From assembly GCA_949752795.1 (NCBI GenBank), contig OX457056.1, positions 205,221,654 to 205,285,653 on the forward strand: a stretch of 64,000 nt of DNA, in the 5' to 3' direction. A program made the translations under genes and the position numbers. The notes under the pieces are model-generated. The model was given only the letters and a program-made list of their open reading frames with translations. It was not told where the DNA came from and ran no database searches. Origin of the DNA: Hyperoodon ampullatus. Its lineage: Eukaryota > Chordata > Mammalia > Artiodactyla > Ziphiidae. Numbering within the stretch: the first letter of the stretch is position 1; every line of letters begins with the position of its first letter. Shown piece by piece: positions 36,831 to 48,872 of the stretch.

Positions 36831-38474
36831 TTTACACGTGTCTAACTAAGGAGCAGAGAAGGCTAGCCCTGGGAGGACATAGGGCTTAAAAGTGTGTTGT
36901 TTACACATGCCCAAAAGGGCAGCGGCACCTCTGTGATTTCCAAGCTAAGCTGTTGCTGAGAGCAGCTCCCCGTTTTCCATCCCTCTCCCCAGCTCTCCCT
37001 CCTATCACATCACTGCAGCGGGGACCAGCTACCTCTTCCTCCAATCTGGCTAGAGGCCACTTTGGGAAGCCCCCCTCCCGTTCTGCTTTAGCCAGTGAGG
37101 CACATTATTCAGATCTTTCTTCTCTGACGCCATAACCCTGACTCTCCCTATCAGAGATTTCCTTCCCACAGGTCCGCTTAGGGACTGAACATGTTCAAAG
37201 ATCAAATCATCCTGGACTCCTCTTCTCTGTCCTTTCCTCTGGGAACTGACTTTCTTGTCCCTGTGATCAGTAGCATTTGTTTCAGGGATCCTTTCAATTG
37301 ATCCAAGATACTTGCAAAACAGTCTTCTCTGGGAGCCTTGGATTCTCACCACCACCACGCCTCCAAAATCAATCTGGGTCAGGCTTTGAAAGAGAGGCTT
37401 AAGATGTAGGCAGAACCAGCTCCTGAAGAGTGTAAGAGGTGATGAGACAGAGCCTAAGAAGCCATGACAGGGCTGGCAGATTCCAGCTCTAGGGGGACTT
37501 TATACCTGCTTCCCCCTCTCTCTACCACCCTTGGTAGACGTTACTAATAGATCACCGTACTCTATTCTATTGAAACCAGATATGACTTCAGGATCCTTCT
37601 TAGCACAATGTCGCAGGCAGCCATCATTAAAAGACTCAAGTGGACATTTTCTGCCCCGTCCCTCTTTTCGTTCTTCATCTGTGTCTTCTAAAACCTGGAT
37701 CTGAAGAGTTGAATTCCAAATTCCAGACACATCTCCTCAGAGCCACTCACCATGCCTGTCCCCACCCCATTGATACTGACTGCCTGAGCCCTGAGCCCCA
37801 GGGGTATTTTTGGAAGCCTGAGTGTCAAAACAAGTTGGCTAGCTGTGTGCTCCCTGATGCTGATGGGAGCTTGACAAGCTGTAGCCTGCCTTTAAATTCT
37901 CATTTTGAAGCCTTAAATGTCAGCAGCTCAATTAACATTTTCATTATTGCATTTTTATTGTGCTCTTATTTAGGTTACTGATGTGAAGGGAGCTAACATT
38001 CCCTTCATGCTATTTTTAAAGAAAAAATATCAGCCTCAGTGGTAAATTCTCACGTGTTTAGGGTACTTTTCCTGCTTCTCAAGACCTCCCCAAATGCACA
38101 TCCACATCAGAACATGGTTCATTCATTTTTTTACTCATTCATTTGTTGCACAGTTATTTATTGAGCAACTCACTTCTAAGTTTGGGGCACTGTTCTGGGC
38201 TCGGGGGCTGTGTGGGCAAACTTGGGCAATATAGATAGACTAGGAAATCTTAACCACTTTCTTTTTTTTAATAAACATAACCACAAGGTGATGAAGTATT
38301 AATACAAGGGGAAGAAAAAGAAGGAGAGAGGAAACAACGGTGTGAAGGGATAAAGGCAGTAAGTATAGTCAGGCTGGGCATAAACCGGGTGACCTCTCCT
38401 GCCATGCTGGATGGCCATGGTCTGCTGAAGATTGTCCTATGCTTTTGGGCACTGTATAATTTTGGTTACATAGT

Positions 38475-38524
38475 CTATACTAATGGATTCCTCAACTGCC
38501 TATACTAATGGATTACTCAACTGC
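38475..38524. repeat. 25-bp tandem duplication
   Basis: Two adjacent 25-bp units starting CTATACTAATGGATT, one mismatch (C/A). Confidence 0.88.
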
Positions 38525-38568
38525 CTGGCACTCAAGAAACATATTGGCAAGTTTAACTTGGAAACACA

Positions 38569-38602
38569 CACATACACACACACACACACACTCATACACA
38601 CA
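38569..38602. repeat. CA microsatellite
   Basis: Imperfect CA run with TACA and TCATA breaks. Confidence 0.85.
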
Positions 38603-38995
38603 CCAGTTTTTCATAGGCTAAAGTTATACATGAGGAGGAAGGTGTTCCTAGAGGCAGCATGATAGTTTACTCTTCTCTTTGCCACCATCAAGATTAATTT
38701 TCAAGAGATTCATGGTATGAATGAGTAGTTCAAGAGGTCCAAGCTTATCAATATGTGGTCTTTGAGTGTTACCATTTAAAGATGCATCCCTGTCATATTA
38801 TTTATTTATTCATTTCTTTCCCATGTTAGGTTATCTTCCTGCTGGGTTTTTGATATGGCATCAAAGACAGACTGTATGAATCTATTCTAGAAATAACTTG
38901 GAAACTCTTTACTCTCTGCTACCCCCTCACCCAACCCCAAGCACACGTAATCTGCAAACTGCCTGACAATGTCAAATGATCTGCTTCTGTTTCAG

Positions 38996-39072
38996 GCAAC
39001 ATTGGTACAGAGCTCTCATATACTGATAGCAGCGTGTTCATCTCTTCCGATGGGGGCAACACATGGAGACAG
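38996..39072 (+). CDS. SORCS3: SORCS3 coding exon E (VPS10 propeller, Asp-box)
   Basis: A 77-nt exon that completes the split glycine and ends in phase 0. It reads (G)NIGTELSYTDSSVFISSD and then GGNTWRQ. The acceptor follows CTGCTTCTGTTTCAG ending at 38995; the donor is GTAACT at 39073. SSDGGNTW is a canonical Asp-box (S-x-D-x-G-x-T-W), the hallmark turn of VPS10 and sialidase-type propeller blades, where the Asp and the Ser/Thr backbone stabilise the blade hairpin. An open frame continues through the donor into the intron, but nothing beyond 39072 resembles SorCS. Confidence 0.9.
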
Positions 39073-39601
39073 GTAACTGGGAGATTCGAGGGCAGGGAGG
39101 AGCCATTTAGGGCAAGTTCTGCCAACATCTTTCTTATAGATTCTCAGGCTTGTTGTGACTTTTTGGGTGCAAAAAAACTGAAGCAGCTCTTCTATTTGGT
39201 CAATGTAGCTGGCAGATTAGATGGGCAATGGGGTAAAATGGGAAGAGCTGGGCAGGGAATAAGAAAAACTAGGATTTTCCCAACTTGTTCATTCTTTCAT
39301 TCAGCAACATGTATGGAACAGTCACCAGATGCGAATTACCATGCCGGTGTCAGTAGATGCAGCCAGTAAAACAGTTTCTATCATTAATGTGCCACGGTGT
39401 CTTGGCAAGTAGGTCTCTTTACCTTTCTGGGTCTGTTTCTTTATCTACAAGAGGAAGGCGGTAGAATGCTAAGACAAGCAAAGCCGTGGAAGTCTGTGAT
39501 GGCTTCAGTATTATGTAGGCCCATCTTTTATTAAGTATGAGATAGCTTAATAGTTACGTGACCACATGAAAAATTAATTCAGTTTTACAAACTTTTTCTT
39601 G

Positions 39602-39782
39602 CAGCACTGTCCAATAGAACTTTGAACAATGATGGAGATGTTCTGCATCTATACCGTCCCATGTGGCTATTGAGCACTTGCAATGTGGCTAGTGTGACAG
39701 AGGAACTGAATGTTTTATTTTATTTATTTTAATCAATTTAAATTTAAATTGTCTCATGTGGCTACTATATTGGACAACACAG
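39602..39782. mobile_element. Short fossil hAT-type DNA transposon
   Basis: Ends read CAGCACTGTCCAATAG and CTATATTGGACAACACAG, inverted with respect to each other, with CATGTGGCTATTGAGCAC inside. It is an internally deleted relative of the element at 27.2-27.65 kb. Confidence 0.65.
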
Positions 39783-40146
39783 ATTTATACAATGCCAACT
39801 GGGTGTCAAGTATAAACCTGAGGAGGCAGTTGAATACTTTGGAGTCCCTTTCCTCGTGGAGCTCAGAATTAAGCAGAGGAAACAGGTTCATAAATAACTA
39901 ATTGTAGTTTAGAGTGATTGTGTTATTTTAGTGGCATTATTTGCTTGCAGAGAAGAGGAAGGAATTGATTCTACTTGGGGAAACTGGGAAAGGCTTCACA
40001 AGAAGAGGTGACATTTTACTAAGTCTTAAAGGTGAGAAGGTTTCTATCTGAGGAAGACAAAGGAAGAGCACTAAATGTCTTAGCGATGAAGGTGAAGCCA
40101 CCATCTGAAATCTACTTGCACAAGCTTCTCTTTGGGTCCCTTAGTG

Positions 40147-40217
40147 AAGATTATCATCACCATCACCAACATTATCATCGCCACCCCCATTGCCACCACT
40201 GTCACTACTACCACTGT
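40147..40217. repeat. CAT/CAC-rich low-complexity tract
   Basis: Imperfect trinucleotide repeat (CATCACCATCACC type). It reads as a His-rich open frame but is not coding. Confidence 0.8.
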
Positions 40218-41565
40218 CCAAAAAAAATTACCCAGGACCTACTAGACACAAGTCCTATATTAACTACTGTAAGGCCTACAACAAAGAATACGTTAAGATT
40301 CCTGCCCACAAGGGAATCAAATAGATGAGGAACAGACACATAAAATAAGAACATACCTTAAAAATATAAGATGCTCTCTTACAAGTGCCGAATGGGGTAG
40401 CAACTGGATTGTAAACTCTTCTGGTCTAGAAACTCCCAACAGACAAACCATTGTCCCTCCAACACAAGAAATAGCTCACCTGGCCAGGTGGCCACTGTTA
40501 CATTCTTTCCTTATGTTGTCACCACTTTGGTTTTCTCTTTTCCCAAACAGCTAAGGACTCCAGCTTCCACTACATTGCTGGACAGGGCAAGAGTTAGCCA
40601 TGGCCAAAATGATACAACAGAGAGGAAAGTGTGAAGAAAATAACTTCTCTCTCCTCCTCGGTGCCAAGAATCTTCTTGTAGTCCTTACCCTCAGACTTCA
40701 GTCCCGTGTTTCTGTTATGTGGCTTTGAGCTCTGGAGAGAAAAGCTAGCATTACAGGCTCAGAATCTATGTTTATGTCTGACATATAAATGAATATCCCT
40801 TAAGTCTTTTGTGCATTAAGGCTCACCATTAGTGTGGGCATTTAAAGGCAAATATGAGAAATAAAACCAATTGAAAGGTTTAGGCCTGAGAGTCCATTTA
40901 CTTTCCTCTGTGGTGTTCCCTAAGGCATGTTTATAGGAGACACCACTCCTATTCTCTCCCTTTTAAGTCTACTTATACTTTCTTACCCCTTCTAGTACTT
41001 CTCACTTAACCCACCACCCCAACCTCTCCATCCAGGCTGTAAGAGCCACCATTAGTGGTTAAGAGCTAGAGGAAGTCTCTAGTTCCACTTCCCTCTAGAT
41101 GATCTAGAGGAGAGAACTGGTTCTCTGGTGGAGAAATATTTTTCCTGTCTTAGGTTGGAGACTTAAAAGTCCTAAACTGTAGAAGTGTTGCTATATGTGG
41201 GGTTAGGTCTAAACTAAGGCTCTGAGACTTGCATCATGGTAGGTGCCTAGTAAATGCCTGTGTAGATGGATGGATGGATCACTGAATGAGTGAATGAGTG
41301 AGTGGGTGGATGAATAGGTAATGGACAAATAAATAAAAGAATCAGTAACTCTGGGTCCGAGGAAGCATGGTGTCCCAGTGAGCATTTAGAGTGAGGATCC
41401 CCTAGCACTAAACTTAAGTCTTCATCCAACTTGCATGGGAACTTAGGAGGTGGTGGCTAAGTCTGAGAACTCAGTCATCACGTAGATCATAATGTCCACA
41501 GGTCTAAAAGGAATTGTCCTTTAAATTCATAGATAATTTATAAACATTATAAATGTTTATAAGAC

Positions 41566-41662
41566 ACCATTTATAAATTAGCAAACGTCTCATTTGAAAA
41601 GATGAGAAAGACACAGACCATTTATAAATTAGCAAACGTCTCATTTGAAAAGATGAGAAAGA
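41566..41662. repeat. 51-bp-period tandem duplication
   Basis: Two copies starting CCATTTATAAATTAGC at 41567 and 41618, identical over about 45 bp each. The lack of divergence suggests a recent event. Confidence 0.9.
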
Positions 41663-41789
41663 GAAAGCTGAGTAGTAAGTTACTCAGATGAAAAGAGGGG
41701 AAGTTTTTGAAGTCATATTTTCCATTGAGTTATCTAGTTGAGCATGCGTCTTGTTGCCCGAACTTCTTGTGGCACACTGGCTCACAGTA

Positions 41790-41997
41790 CTAGGGGAAAG
41801 AGCCCTGGAAATGCCATTTGAGTAGCCGAGGGACAATTATTTGTTCTCTACAAGCCCATTTCCTCATCTATTAAATGGGGATGACATTACTTGCCAAACT
41901 TCCTGATAGGGTTGTTGGAAGGGGCGGAATCTAGATGAAACAATATATGTGAAAAACTTTGTAAACTGTCAAGCACTATGCAAATGTAAGGTGTTGC
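41790..41997 (+). mobile_element. MIR SINE directly upstream of exon F
   Basis: TTTCCTCATCTATTAAATGG, GGGTTGTTGGAAGG and AACTGTCAAGCACTATGCAA follow the MIR consensus order. It ends about 30 bp before the exon F acceptor. Confidence 0.75.
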
Positions 41998-42026
41998 TAT
42001 GATTGCTATTGTTGTTGTTGTTCCAG

Positions 42027-42118
42027 ATCTTTGACGAAGAGTACAATGTCTGGTTCCTAGACTGGGGTGGCGCCCTCGTGGCCATGAAACACACACCTCT
42101 GCCAGTCAGGCATTTGTG
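42027..42118 (+). CDS. SORCS3: SORCS3 coding exon F (VPS10 propeller)
   Basis: A 92-nt exon, entering in phase 0 and leaving after two bases of a tryptophan codon. It reads IFDEEYNVWFLDWGGALVAM and then KHTPLPVRHL. The acceptor follows GTTGTTGTTGTTCCAG ending at 42026; the donor is GTAAGG at 42119. TG from this exon plus the first G of exon G rebuilds the Trp codon. WFLDWGGALVAM separates this gene from SORCS1, remembered with LYLDQGGVLVAI. A MIR element ends about 30 bp before the acceptor, so the polypyrimidine and branch region lies against old repeat DNA. Confidence 0.91.
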
Positions 42119-42339
42119 GTAAGGACAGCTCCCTACCCTATTAATGAGCAACTTTGTAGTGGAAAAGGTTGGGACAAGTTATTCTGCATGATTTTCTACC
42201 CATTTTACCCATTTCTTCATCCATTTCTTTATCCATCCATCCATTTGATGTACATTACATCATCCAACTCTTTGGTACCAGTAGCAGACCAGATGCTTTA
42301 GATGGGGAAGTATAATGAATACAGTGGGGTGGTAGGAAT

Positions 42340-43310
42340 GGGTGCTCAGATGAGCCAGAAATGAGCAGGAAGGACCTTCAAGTCCAAGCAGCCAAGATTA
42401 AGAATCCAAAATACAGGAGCTGGACATTGCTGTAAGAAGAGGGTTAGGTGCATGTAGCAAGTACTAAGTTCAGTTCTAGACCAGTTGACGTTGAGATATC
42501 TAGGAATATTTAAGCAGAGATGAAGGTTAGTAGTCAGATACATTCATCTGAAGGTCAGGAGAGAGGTCTGGGTTGACACTTTAGATTTGGAGTCACTAGC
42601 CATTAGGTGGTAGTTAAAGCCATGTCAGTAGGCTGCATGCCTCATGAAAGTGGGTACAAAAAGGAGAAAACAGGGATTCCTGTGGAATACTATTGAATAC
42701 CAACATGCAGAGCAGAGGAAGAAATTATAGGAGAGGCTAAGGAGAAATAGCCAAAAAAGATAAAAACACAGGAGAAATGTTTTCATGGATGCTGAAGGAA
42801 GGGGTGATCAATAGCACCAAATTCTATAATCAGAATAGATTTTATGGAGTGAAAAACAATCTAGAATTAAGCAACGTAAGAGGTCATTGGTGATCTTTGT
42901 TAGGGTAGATTCACAAGAGAGGTGGGGTTGAAAGGTAGAGTATAATATATGAATGAATGGATGAATGAATGAATGATAAAGAATGAAGTAAAGTAGAGAC
43001 AATGTAGATAATTCTTCCCAAGAAAGTAGATTATGGAATGCAGTTGAGTGTATATATGTAAGACCCTCCAGGGAAGATAAAGAGTTGAGTGAGAATATAT
43101 TATTATGATGATGATTATAACGATGATGATGATGTTTTTGTTTTTGGCAGAGGATGGATAAGTATCGTGTATGTTTATATCCTGAAGGGAGAGAATTTCA
43201 GGCTTCAAATTCAGCAGAATGAATATTTGAAAGAGTGAATGTTTGGTAGTAGAGGGAATGCTATGTAGAATACAGTTGTTGGGATTCACCATGGGCTGGA
43301 AGATGGATGC
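42340..43310 (+). repeat. Very old unassigned interspersed repeat
   Basis: CAGGAGAGAGGTCTGGGTTG, TTTGGAGTCACTAGCCATT and AAGAGGTCATTGGTGATC look like a long, ancient mammalian repeat I cannot name, broken by GAATG- and GAT-type microsatellites. Confidence 0.4.
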
Positions 43311-43659
43311 TGGCATAACTCCCAGGCCCTTGATTTTGGGAGACTAACCCTTTTAGAGTAAGAGTTTTACTTAGAAGTATCAGTTTGTAATCAGGAAAAG
43401 AAAAAATCAGCTTAGGATCCCCAGGTACCAAATTCAAGCTTCAGCCACCTTGGCAAGGATTTAAAATTTCTCTTAGTTTGGCCAATTATTAAGTTAAAGC
43501 CGTTTGTAGGAAAAAAACAAAAATAAAACACACACACACACCCAAAAACAATGCTCTGCCAACTCAAGCATGAGCTTGAAAAAGTTCCTAATGTAACTGT
43601 TTGTCATCCTTTTACTACTGATTTTATAATTTGGGGGTAGTATCAGAAGAGTGGAATTA

Positions 43660-43880
43660 CTTGATAGTAATGATAGTCAGCATTTACTCAGGGATTATTA
43701 AATTCCAGGCACTGTTCTAGGCCCTTTCCATGAATTACCTAAATTACTTCTTGAAACCACCCTATGCGTTTTCCTGTGGGTACTCTTTTTATCACAGCAT
43801 TAAAATGCAGACATGCTAAATACTTTGCACAGAGCTACACAGCTAGTACCTTGCAGCACCAAGCTGGGTTTCTGTCATGG
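43660..43880 (-). mobile_element. MIR SINE
   Basis: Reverse MIR: CCAGGCACTGTTCTAGGCCC, AAACCACCCTATGCG and AGAGCTACACAGCTAGTACC. Confidence 0.7.
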
Positions 43881-45410
43881 ATGCTCTTCTCTTTTACCTG
43901 CCAATTTTCCAGATACTTTAATGAGTACACAGAGGCTTATCACATGGTCTCTGTCCTCTGGGAGATCGTAGTCAAGATAAGGAGCTTAGACAGTCCACAT
44001 ATTACCGGAAATCTAAGCAATGTCTACAAAAGGATGCTGACTGTGTGCATTGCTGGAATCCTGAGGCCGGATAGAGCCCCCCGCCGGTGTGTGAGGGGGT
44101 GTTTGTGCAGCAGGTGATGTGAGGGCTGATCCTTGATAAAAGGATTCCAGGAGTAGGAGAAGTGATGGGAGGAAAGCCCAGGGAAGGGAAAACTCTGACC
44201 AAGCCTGGAATTCAGGAGATGTAGGGAGTACTCAGAAGACTGTATGTGGTTGGAATCAAGCACGTGAGTAAGTAATGGTGGGTAGGCCTCAGAAGAACTT
44301 AAACGCCAGTTTAAGGGGTTCAGGTTGAATCTGTAGGTAATTCCTTGTACTACCGAGACCCCTCTCTCTGTGGTGAGAAGAGTTCTCTCTATTGAGCACT
44401 GAGTAGGACTTACACTCTCAGGGAGGGCAGCTAGACTCTTAAGACAAGTTTGTTGTTTTTTAACCAAGAAAAGTAACATTGCTTAGTCATTATCATTGTG
44501 TTCTAAGCACCTCTGTCTAAATCTCAATGACATAATTGATAAATGCCCTGCAGACAGATACAGCTGGCAGATCTCTTCCCCTTAAGTCCTGGGAGAAGAG
44601 GGTGGCAATCCCATCTTACCCTTGATTGTCACCCTCCTGATCTCTCTCCTTCATGTGGTAGGGACTTAGCGCTCACTTCATGGTTGAATTTTAGAGATTT
44701 TTACACAAAAGTTGCCTTGTCCTAAGGAAAACAGGAGTTTGCTATTGTTGTTATTTCTTTTTGGTGACAGGAGAGGAGAGTACATTTGGCATAGAGCAGA
44801 GGAATAGAGAAAGTTTTGGCTTTGGCGAATCTTAGCATCCTGACATCTGACCATTCAGTCTGTTCTGCAGTGGTTTCTCTCCAGAGGCCTGATCACTTCT
44901 AGAAGGAGTACTTGTCTAGGAATTTCTGGAGGGAAACCATCCAAGTTGGGAAAATCAATATTCACTCGGGTATGTAAGTAGGATCAAATCCTGCCTCTCA
45001 AAGGCATTAATACAAAGTTTGAGTTTCCCCTTATTCCATGAAATATCTCTTTTGTTGCTAAAAAATATTTAGTGAGCTCAGAAAGCTAGCTACATCCCAC
45101 TGAATTTCCTCTTATAATAGTAAAAATAATACTACCCTCCATTTGTTCACCTACTTCAATTTACAAAGGCTTAGAGATGATTTTTCACACTAAGCTTTGG
45201 AAATAGAATTTTCTCCATTTAAAGGATGTTGATGCTGTCATTTATCATAAATGCTACAAATGCTTCCCTGAACATAGATACCACCCATGACTTCTGCTTA
45301 CTTGCCTGTCTATGAATGCCCTTCTCTGAAATAGTCCCTGCGACGGTTAAGTGCCAGCTACTGAGTGTGTGTGCTAGCAAACAACAGTGGCACTTAACTC
45401 ATTCAGGAAT

Positions 45411-45619
45411 TCTTTTTTTTTAAATTTTATTATTTTTTAAACATCTTTATTGGAGTATAATTGCTTTACATTGTTGCGTTAGTTGCTGCTCTATAACAGA
45501 GTGAATCAGCTATACGTATGCATATATCCCCATATCCCCTCCCTCTTGCATCTCCCTCCCACCTTCCCTATCCCACCCCTCTAGGTGGTCACAAAGCACC
45601 GAGCTGATCTCCCTGTGCA
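45411..45619 (-). mobile_element. L1 3' end
   Basis: Reverse complement of the L1 3' UTR seen at 24.5 kb: T-rich start, ATCTTTATTGGAGTATAATTG, then CCCTCCCACC and CACAAAGCACCGAGCTGA. It is truncated at its 5' end. No clear target duplication was found. Confidence 0.85.
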
Positions 45620-48120
45620 TTTTGTACTTATCTTTCGAGGCTAAGTAAGTGTACTGTAAGGGCCTGACCTTATCATTATCATCAATGTTTCCTTATAAAC
45701 TTCTTGACTGATTTTGTCTCTGGCTGGCTTATGAATTGCAAGCTTGTGAAACTCAAATGCAGTTTCTTCATCACCAGTAGCTTCTAATTAAGTTACAACC
45801 TTCAGGGTAAACACAGAGCTCATTTGAAGTGGAAGAAAGGTTAAGTGATCAGTTCATTGTTCTTTTCTGTAGTAGGCCTCAGACTCACTGACGTTATTTT
45901 GGCAGCATATACTGCCAAATTATGTATATATATTTGCATAGGAAGAAGATACTGGCCTACCCACTCTCCCACAAGGGTATAGTGGCTCTCGAATTTAAAT
46001 AATAGCTACATCGCCTTTCAGAGAAAATGAGAATCATAATTGAAAAGCTGGGAAAACGTTAGCTAGGCTAACAAGGCATGCTGTTTCTTATACATTGAAA
46101 TAATAGGTAGCTAGATATGCGTGAAGACAAAACAGCCTACAAATGAACCCATCCATTTGTGACCCTGTACATTTAGATGCATTGAGATTAGAACCTAAGT
46201 GCTATTTCAGGTAAGCCCTCATCCAGTATTACCAGTATTACCTTTGTACCTTAGAAGCATTAGAGTGAAATGAACAATGGCGCCCCATGGAATGCAGTGC
46301 TGTAATGAAAACACAATAGACAGAGCTACTCATGGGAGGGTAAACTGGGGTCCTACTGTTTGCTTAGCCCTGACAAGCTGTCAGTGTCTCTTTTCAAAGG
46401 GAGGTTCTTGGAAACTAAAACCAACATCACCTGGCCGTTTTTGTTCCTTTGCTCTTCTGTAAATGGTGGTGAACACTGGCGTTTTGTTCATAGAAACATT
46501 CACATGAAAACAATAGTTCCAGCCAATATGTGCCTCTGAGAGGCGAAAGTGCATGTGCTACTCTGAAGGACTTCTGTGTGGCTACAATGCCATCACCTCA
46601 TGCGGTTGGGATAATAAAAAATAGAGCAATGCACCTCATCAAAGGGAGGAACATTGATCCTCAATGGCCATTATAACTATTTCTGTGCTAGAGTGTTCCA
46701 GAGAGGACTCTGATTGTTCTTGGAATATTCTATTCCTTTTAGTGGCTGTTACCTCAATATTATAAAGTCATCAATTCATGGAGTAAGGAAGGGCCTTGGA
46801 GGGCAAGTAGTCTAGTTTCACACATACTACAGCAGATACCTCTGTGACACCCCACTTCACCAGGACGGCACAGAGCTGACCAATTTGAATGAGTTTCCTT
46901 CCACCCTGTATATTGGCTTTAGCTGTTAGGAAGATTGTTTTGTGCTGAGCAATAATGAATCTACTTGTAATCTCTGTCCATCAGTCCTTGTTCTGCTGCC
47001 TAGACCTATGCAGAGTAAGTCAGCTCCAGAAATGCATGCGATTTTTAGAGTCCTACACCTATAAAGGACCTCAAGAGATGGCTCTGTCTAGGCTTTCTAA
47101 GTTCTGGGAAATGATCAGATACACAATTCAAGACAGATTGCATGCATTTGTTCATTTATTTCTCACATATTCATTGAGCCTATACTATTTATCCAGCACT
47201 AGTAGAGGGGCTGGGATATACCAAAGGACATGACAAAATACTTGGGAACTTGCATTGTTCAAATATTTGACTTTCCTTTTTAGAACAATGATGAGAATAG
47301 AAATCTTTTTTTACCTTATTCTATCTGTATTGTTTAATTGATGTTTTCATGCGTCTATCCACATTCTCTCTGATTTTATTCACAGATGTTACCCCTTTTC
47401 AGTAGGCAACAATAGAATTATTTTTGTGTGTTGATCTATTTGGAAGCTTTCTTACTAAAAAAGTTAAAAGGTGATGGTAAATTATTCAGCTCTTATTCTT
47501 CTTTCCCCTAAGCTATCTTCAAATCATATAACCTGTTTCTAGAACAACTTGTTTCTTACTTTTAATCACATTGATTGTCAGTTTTCTACAATGATTGAAA
47601 CTGAACATAGTATTGAGGACCTGGTGGAAGGATAATTTCTTTTATTATTCACGCTACCTGTCTGTGCACACACGCTAGACTCACAGCGCCTTTGATTATC
47701 ACAATAGGGACATTGCTGGAAAATATTTACCTTGTGATTGACAATCACCTCAGTTTTTGTTTTTGTTTTTTTTCCCCAGCTTGAGCTTCTCATTAGTTAC
47801 TCTTTTTCCTTTCTCTGGCTGTGAGGCTCTTTGTTTTTTCATTTTAATGAAGCATTCTGCTTTAAGTTGGTCCTCTCCTATAAGTGACTGCCAAATCTAC
47901 ATTCCTGGCTTTGATCTTTCTCCAGAAATCCAGATCCATCCATCCAAAGGTCCTCTTGACAGTGTTACAACATGGAAATCCAAAAAGCATCTCAACCTTG
48001 ATGTGGACCAAACAGAAACAAACAAAAAGCATTGCTTCTCCTGTTCTTTACATTTCCCTTTCCCAGTTGCTTAACCCCCCAAAACCACGTTGTCTGTGAC
48101 TTCTCTCTTTTGTTCAAGCA

Positions 48121-48188
48121 AAATCCTATTGACTTCATCTGTAAAAATAGCCTAAAAATCCTATTGACTTTACGTGTAAAAATATCCT
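48121..48188. repeat. 35-bp-period tandem duplication
   Basis: AAATCCTATTGACTT occurs at 48121 and 48156, followed in both by GTAAAAATA; a few mismatches. Confidence 0.8.
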
Positions 48189-48229
48189 CAACCTTTCATC
48201 CCTTTCTATGTCCACTATTAAAACCATTA

Positions 48230-48872
48230 TCCAAGCCCCTTCTCTTACTTGGTCTCTTATGATTGCCATGCGTCCCCCACCAATTCATCTCCTTGCATCA
48301 ACTTTGGGGCCTGACAATCCATTCACCACAAAGAAACCATCTTGTAAAGGTTAAATCAAATCATCTCTCTCCCATTTCAGCTGGGAACAAGGTCCTTTGT
48401 AATCTGGCCCAGCCTTATTTTCTTGACTCCATTTCCTCCTATTAATCCCTTTCCCACTAATCTACAACCACCAACCATCTTTCTGTTCTTCCCATACAGC
48501 AACTTCATTTCACACCAGATCTGCCCTCCAGAATGGCTCTCACCTTGATCTTTGCATAGCGAATTCCTTACTATCATTCAGATCTCAGTTTAAATGTCAC
48601 CTCCTCAGGGAGAACTTTCTTAAATTTTCAATACAAAGTAGCTTCACTCATTCTCTATCATATCCCTCTATTTGAACTGTCTTCATGACACTTACTTTTA
48701 ACATATTTTTTGTATCCATTTATCTACATATTGTTTGTCTCCTCAAACTAGAATGTAAGTTCCACTGAAGCTAGGACCTTCCCTTTCTTGTACATTGCTA
48801 TATCCCCAGAATAGTGGCCACTGCCAACCAGGCACATGGTAGATGTCAATAAATATTTGCTATGTGAATTCT
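48230..48872 (+). mobile_element. L2 3' end
   Basis: TTTGTAATCTGGCCCAGCC, AAATGTCACCTCCTCAGGGA, CTAGAATGTAAGTTCCACTG and GTCAATAAATATTTGCTATG follow the L2 3' consensus closely. Confidence 0.78.

Larger units (their letters stand above)
33965..38995. other. Intron between exons D and E (5031 bp)
   Basis: No SINE of the CHR family and no recent L1. It holds two MIR fragments (35160-35690), a CT-rich microsatellite, a CA repeat and a 25-bp tandem pair. The block 34320-34620 is repeat-free. Several open frames of 80-130 codons have no recognisable protein content. Confidence 0.7.
39073..42026. other. Intron between exons E and F (2954 bp)
   Basis: Holds a short hAT fossil, a CAT/CAC-rich low-complexity tract, a GGAT-type imperfect repeat, a perfect 51-bp-period tandem duplication and a MIR just before the exon F acceptor. 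Confidence 0.7.

Noticed and set aside
40032..40328. His-rich protein
   Set aside because: The His run is a CAT/CAC low-complexity tract within an intron.
44024..44479. 151-codon open frame on the - strand
   Set aside because: No domain or codon pattern recognised; the length is possible by chance in 64 kb, and no splice or promoter context supports it.
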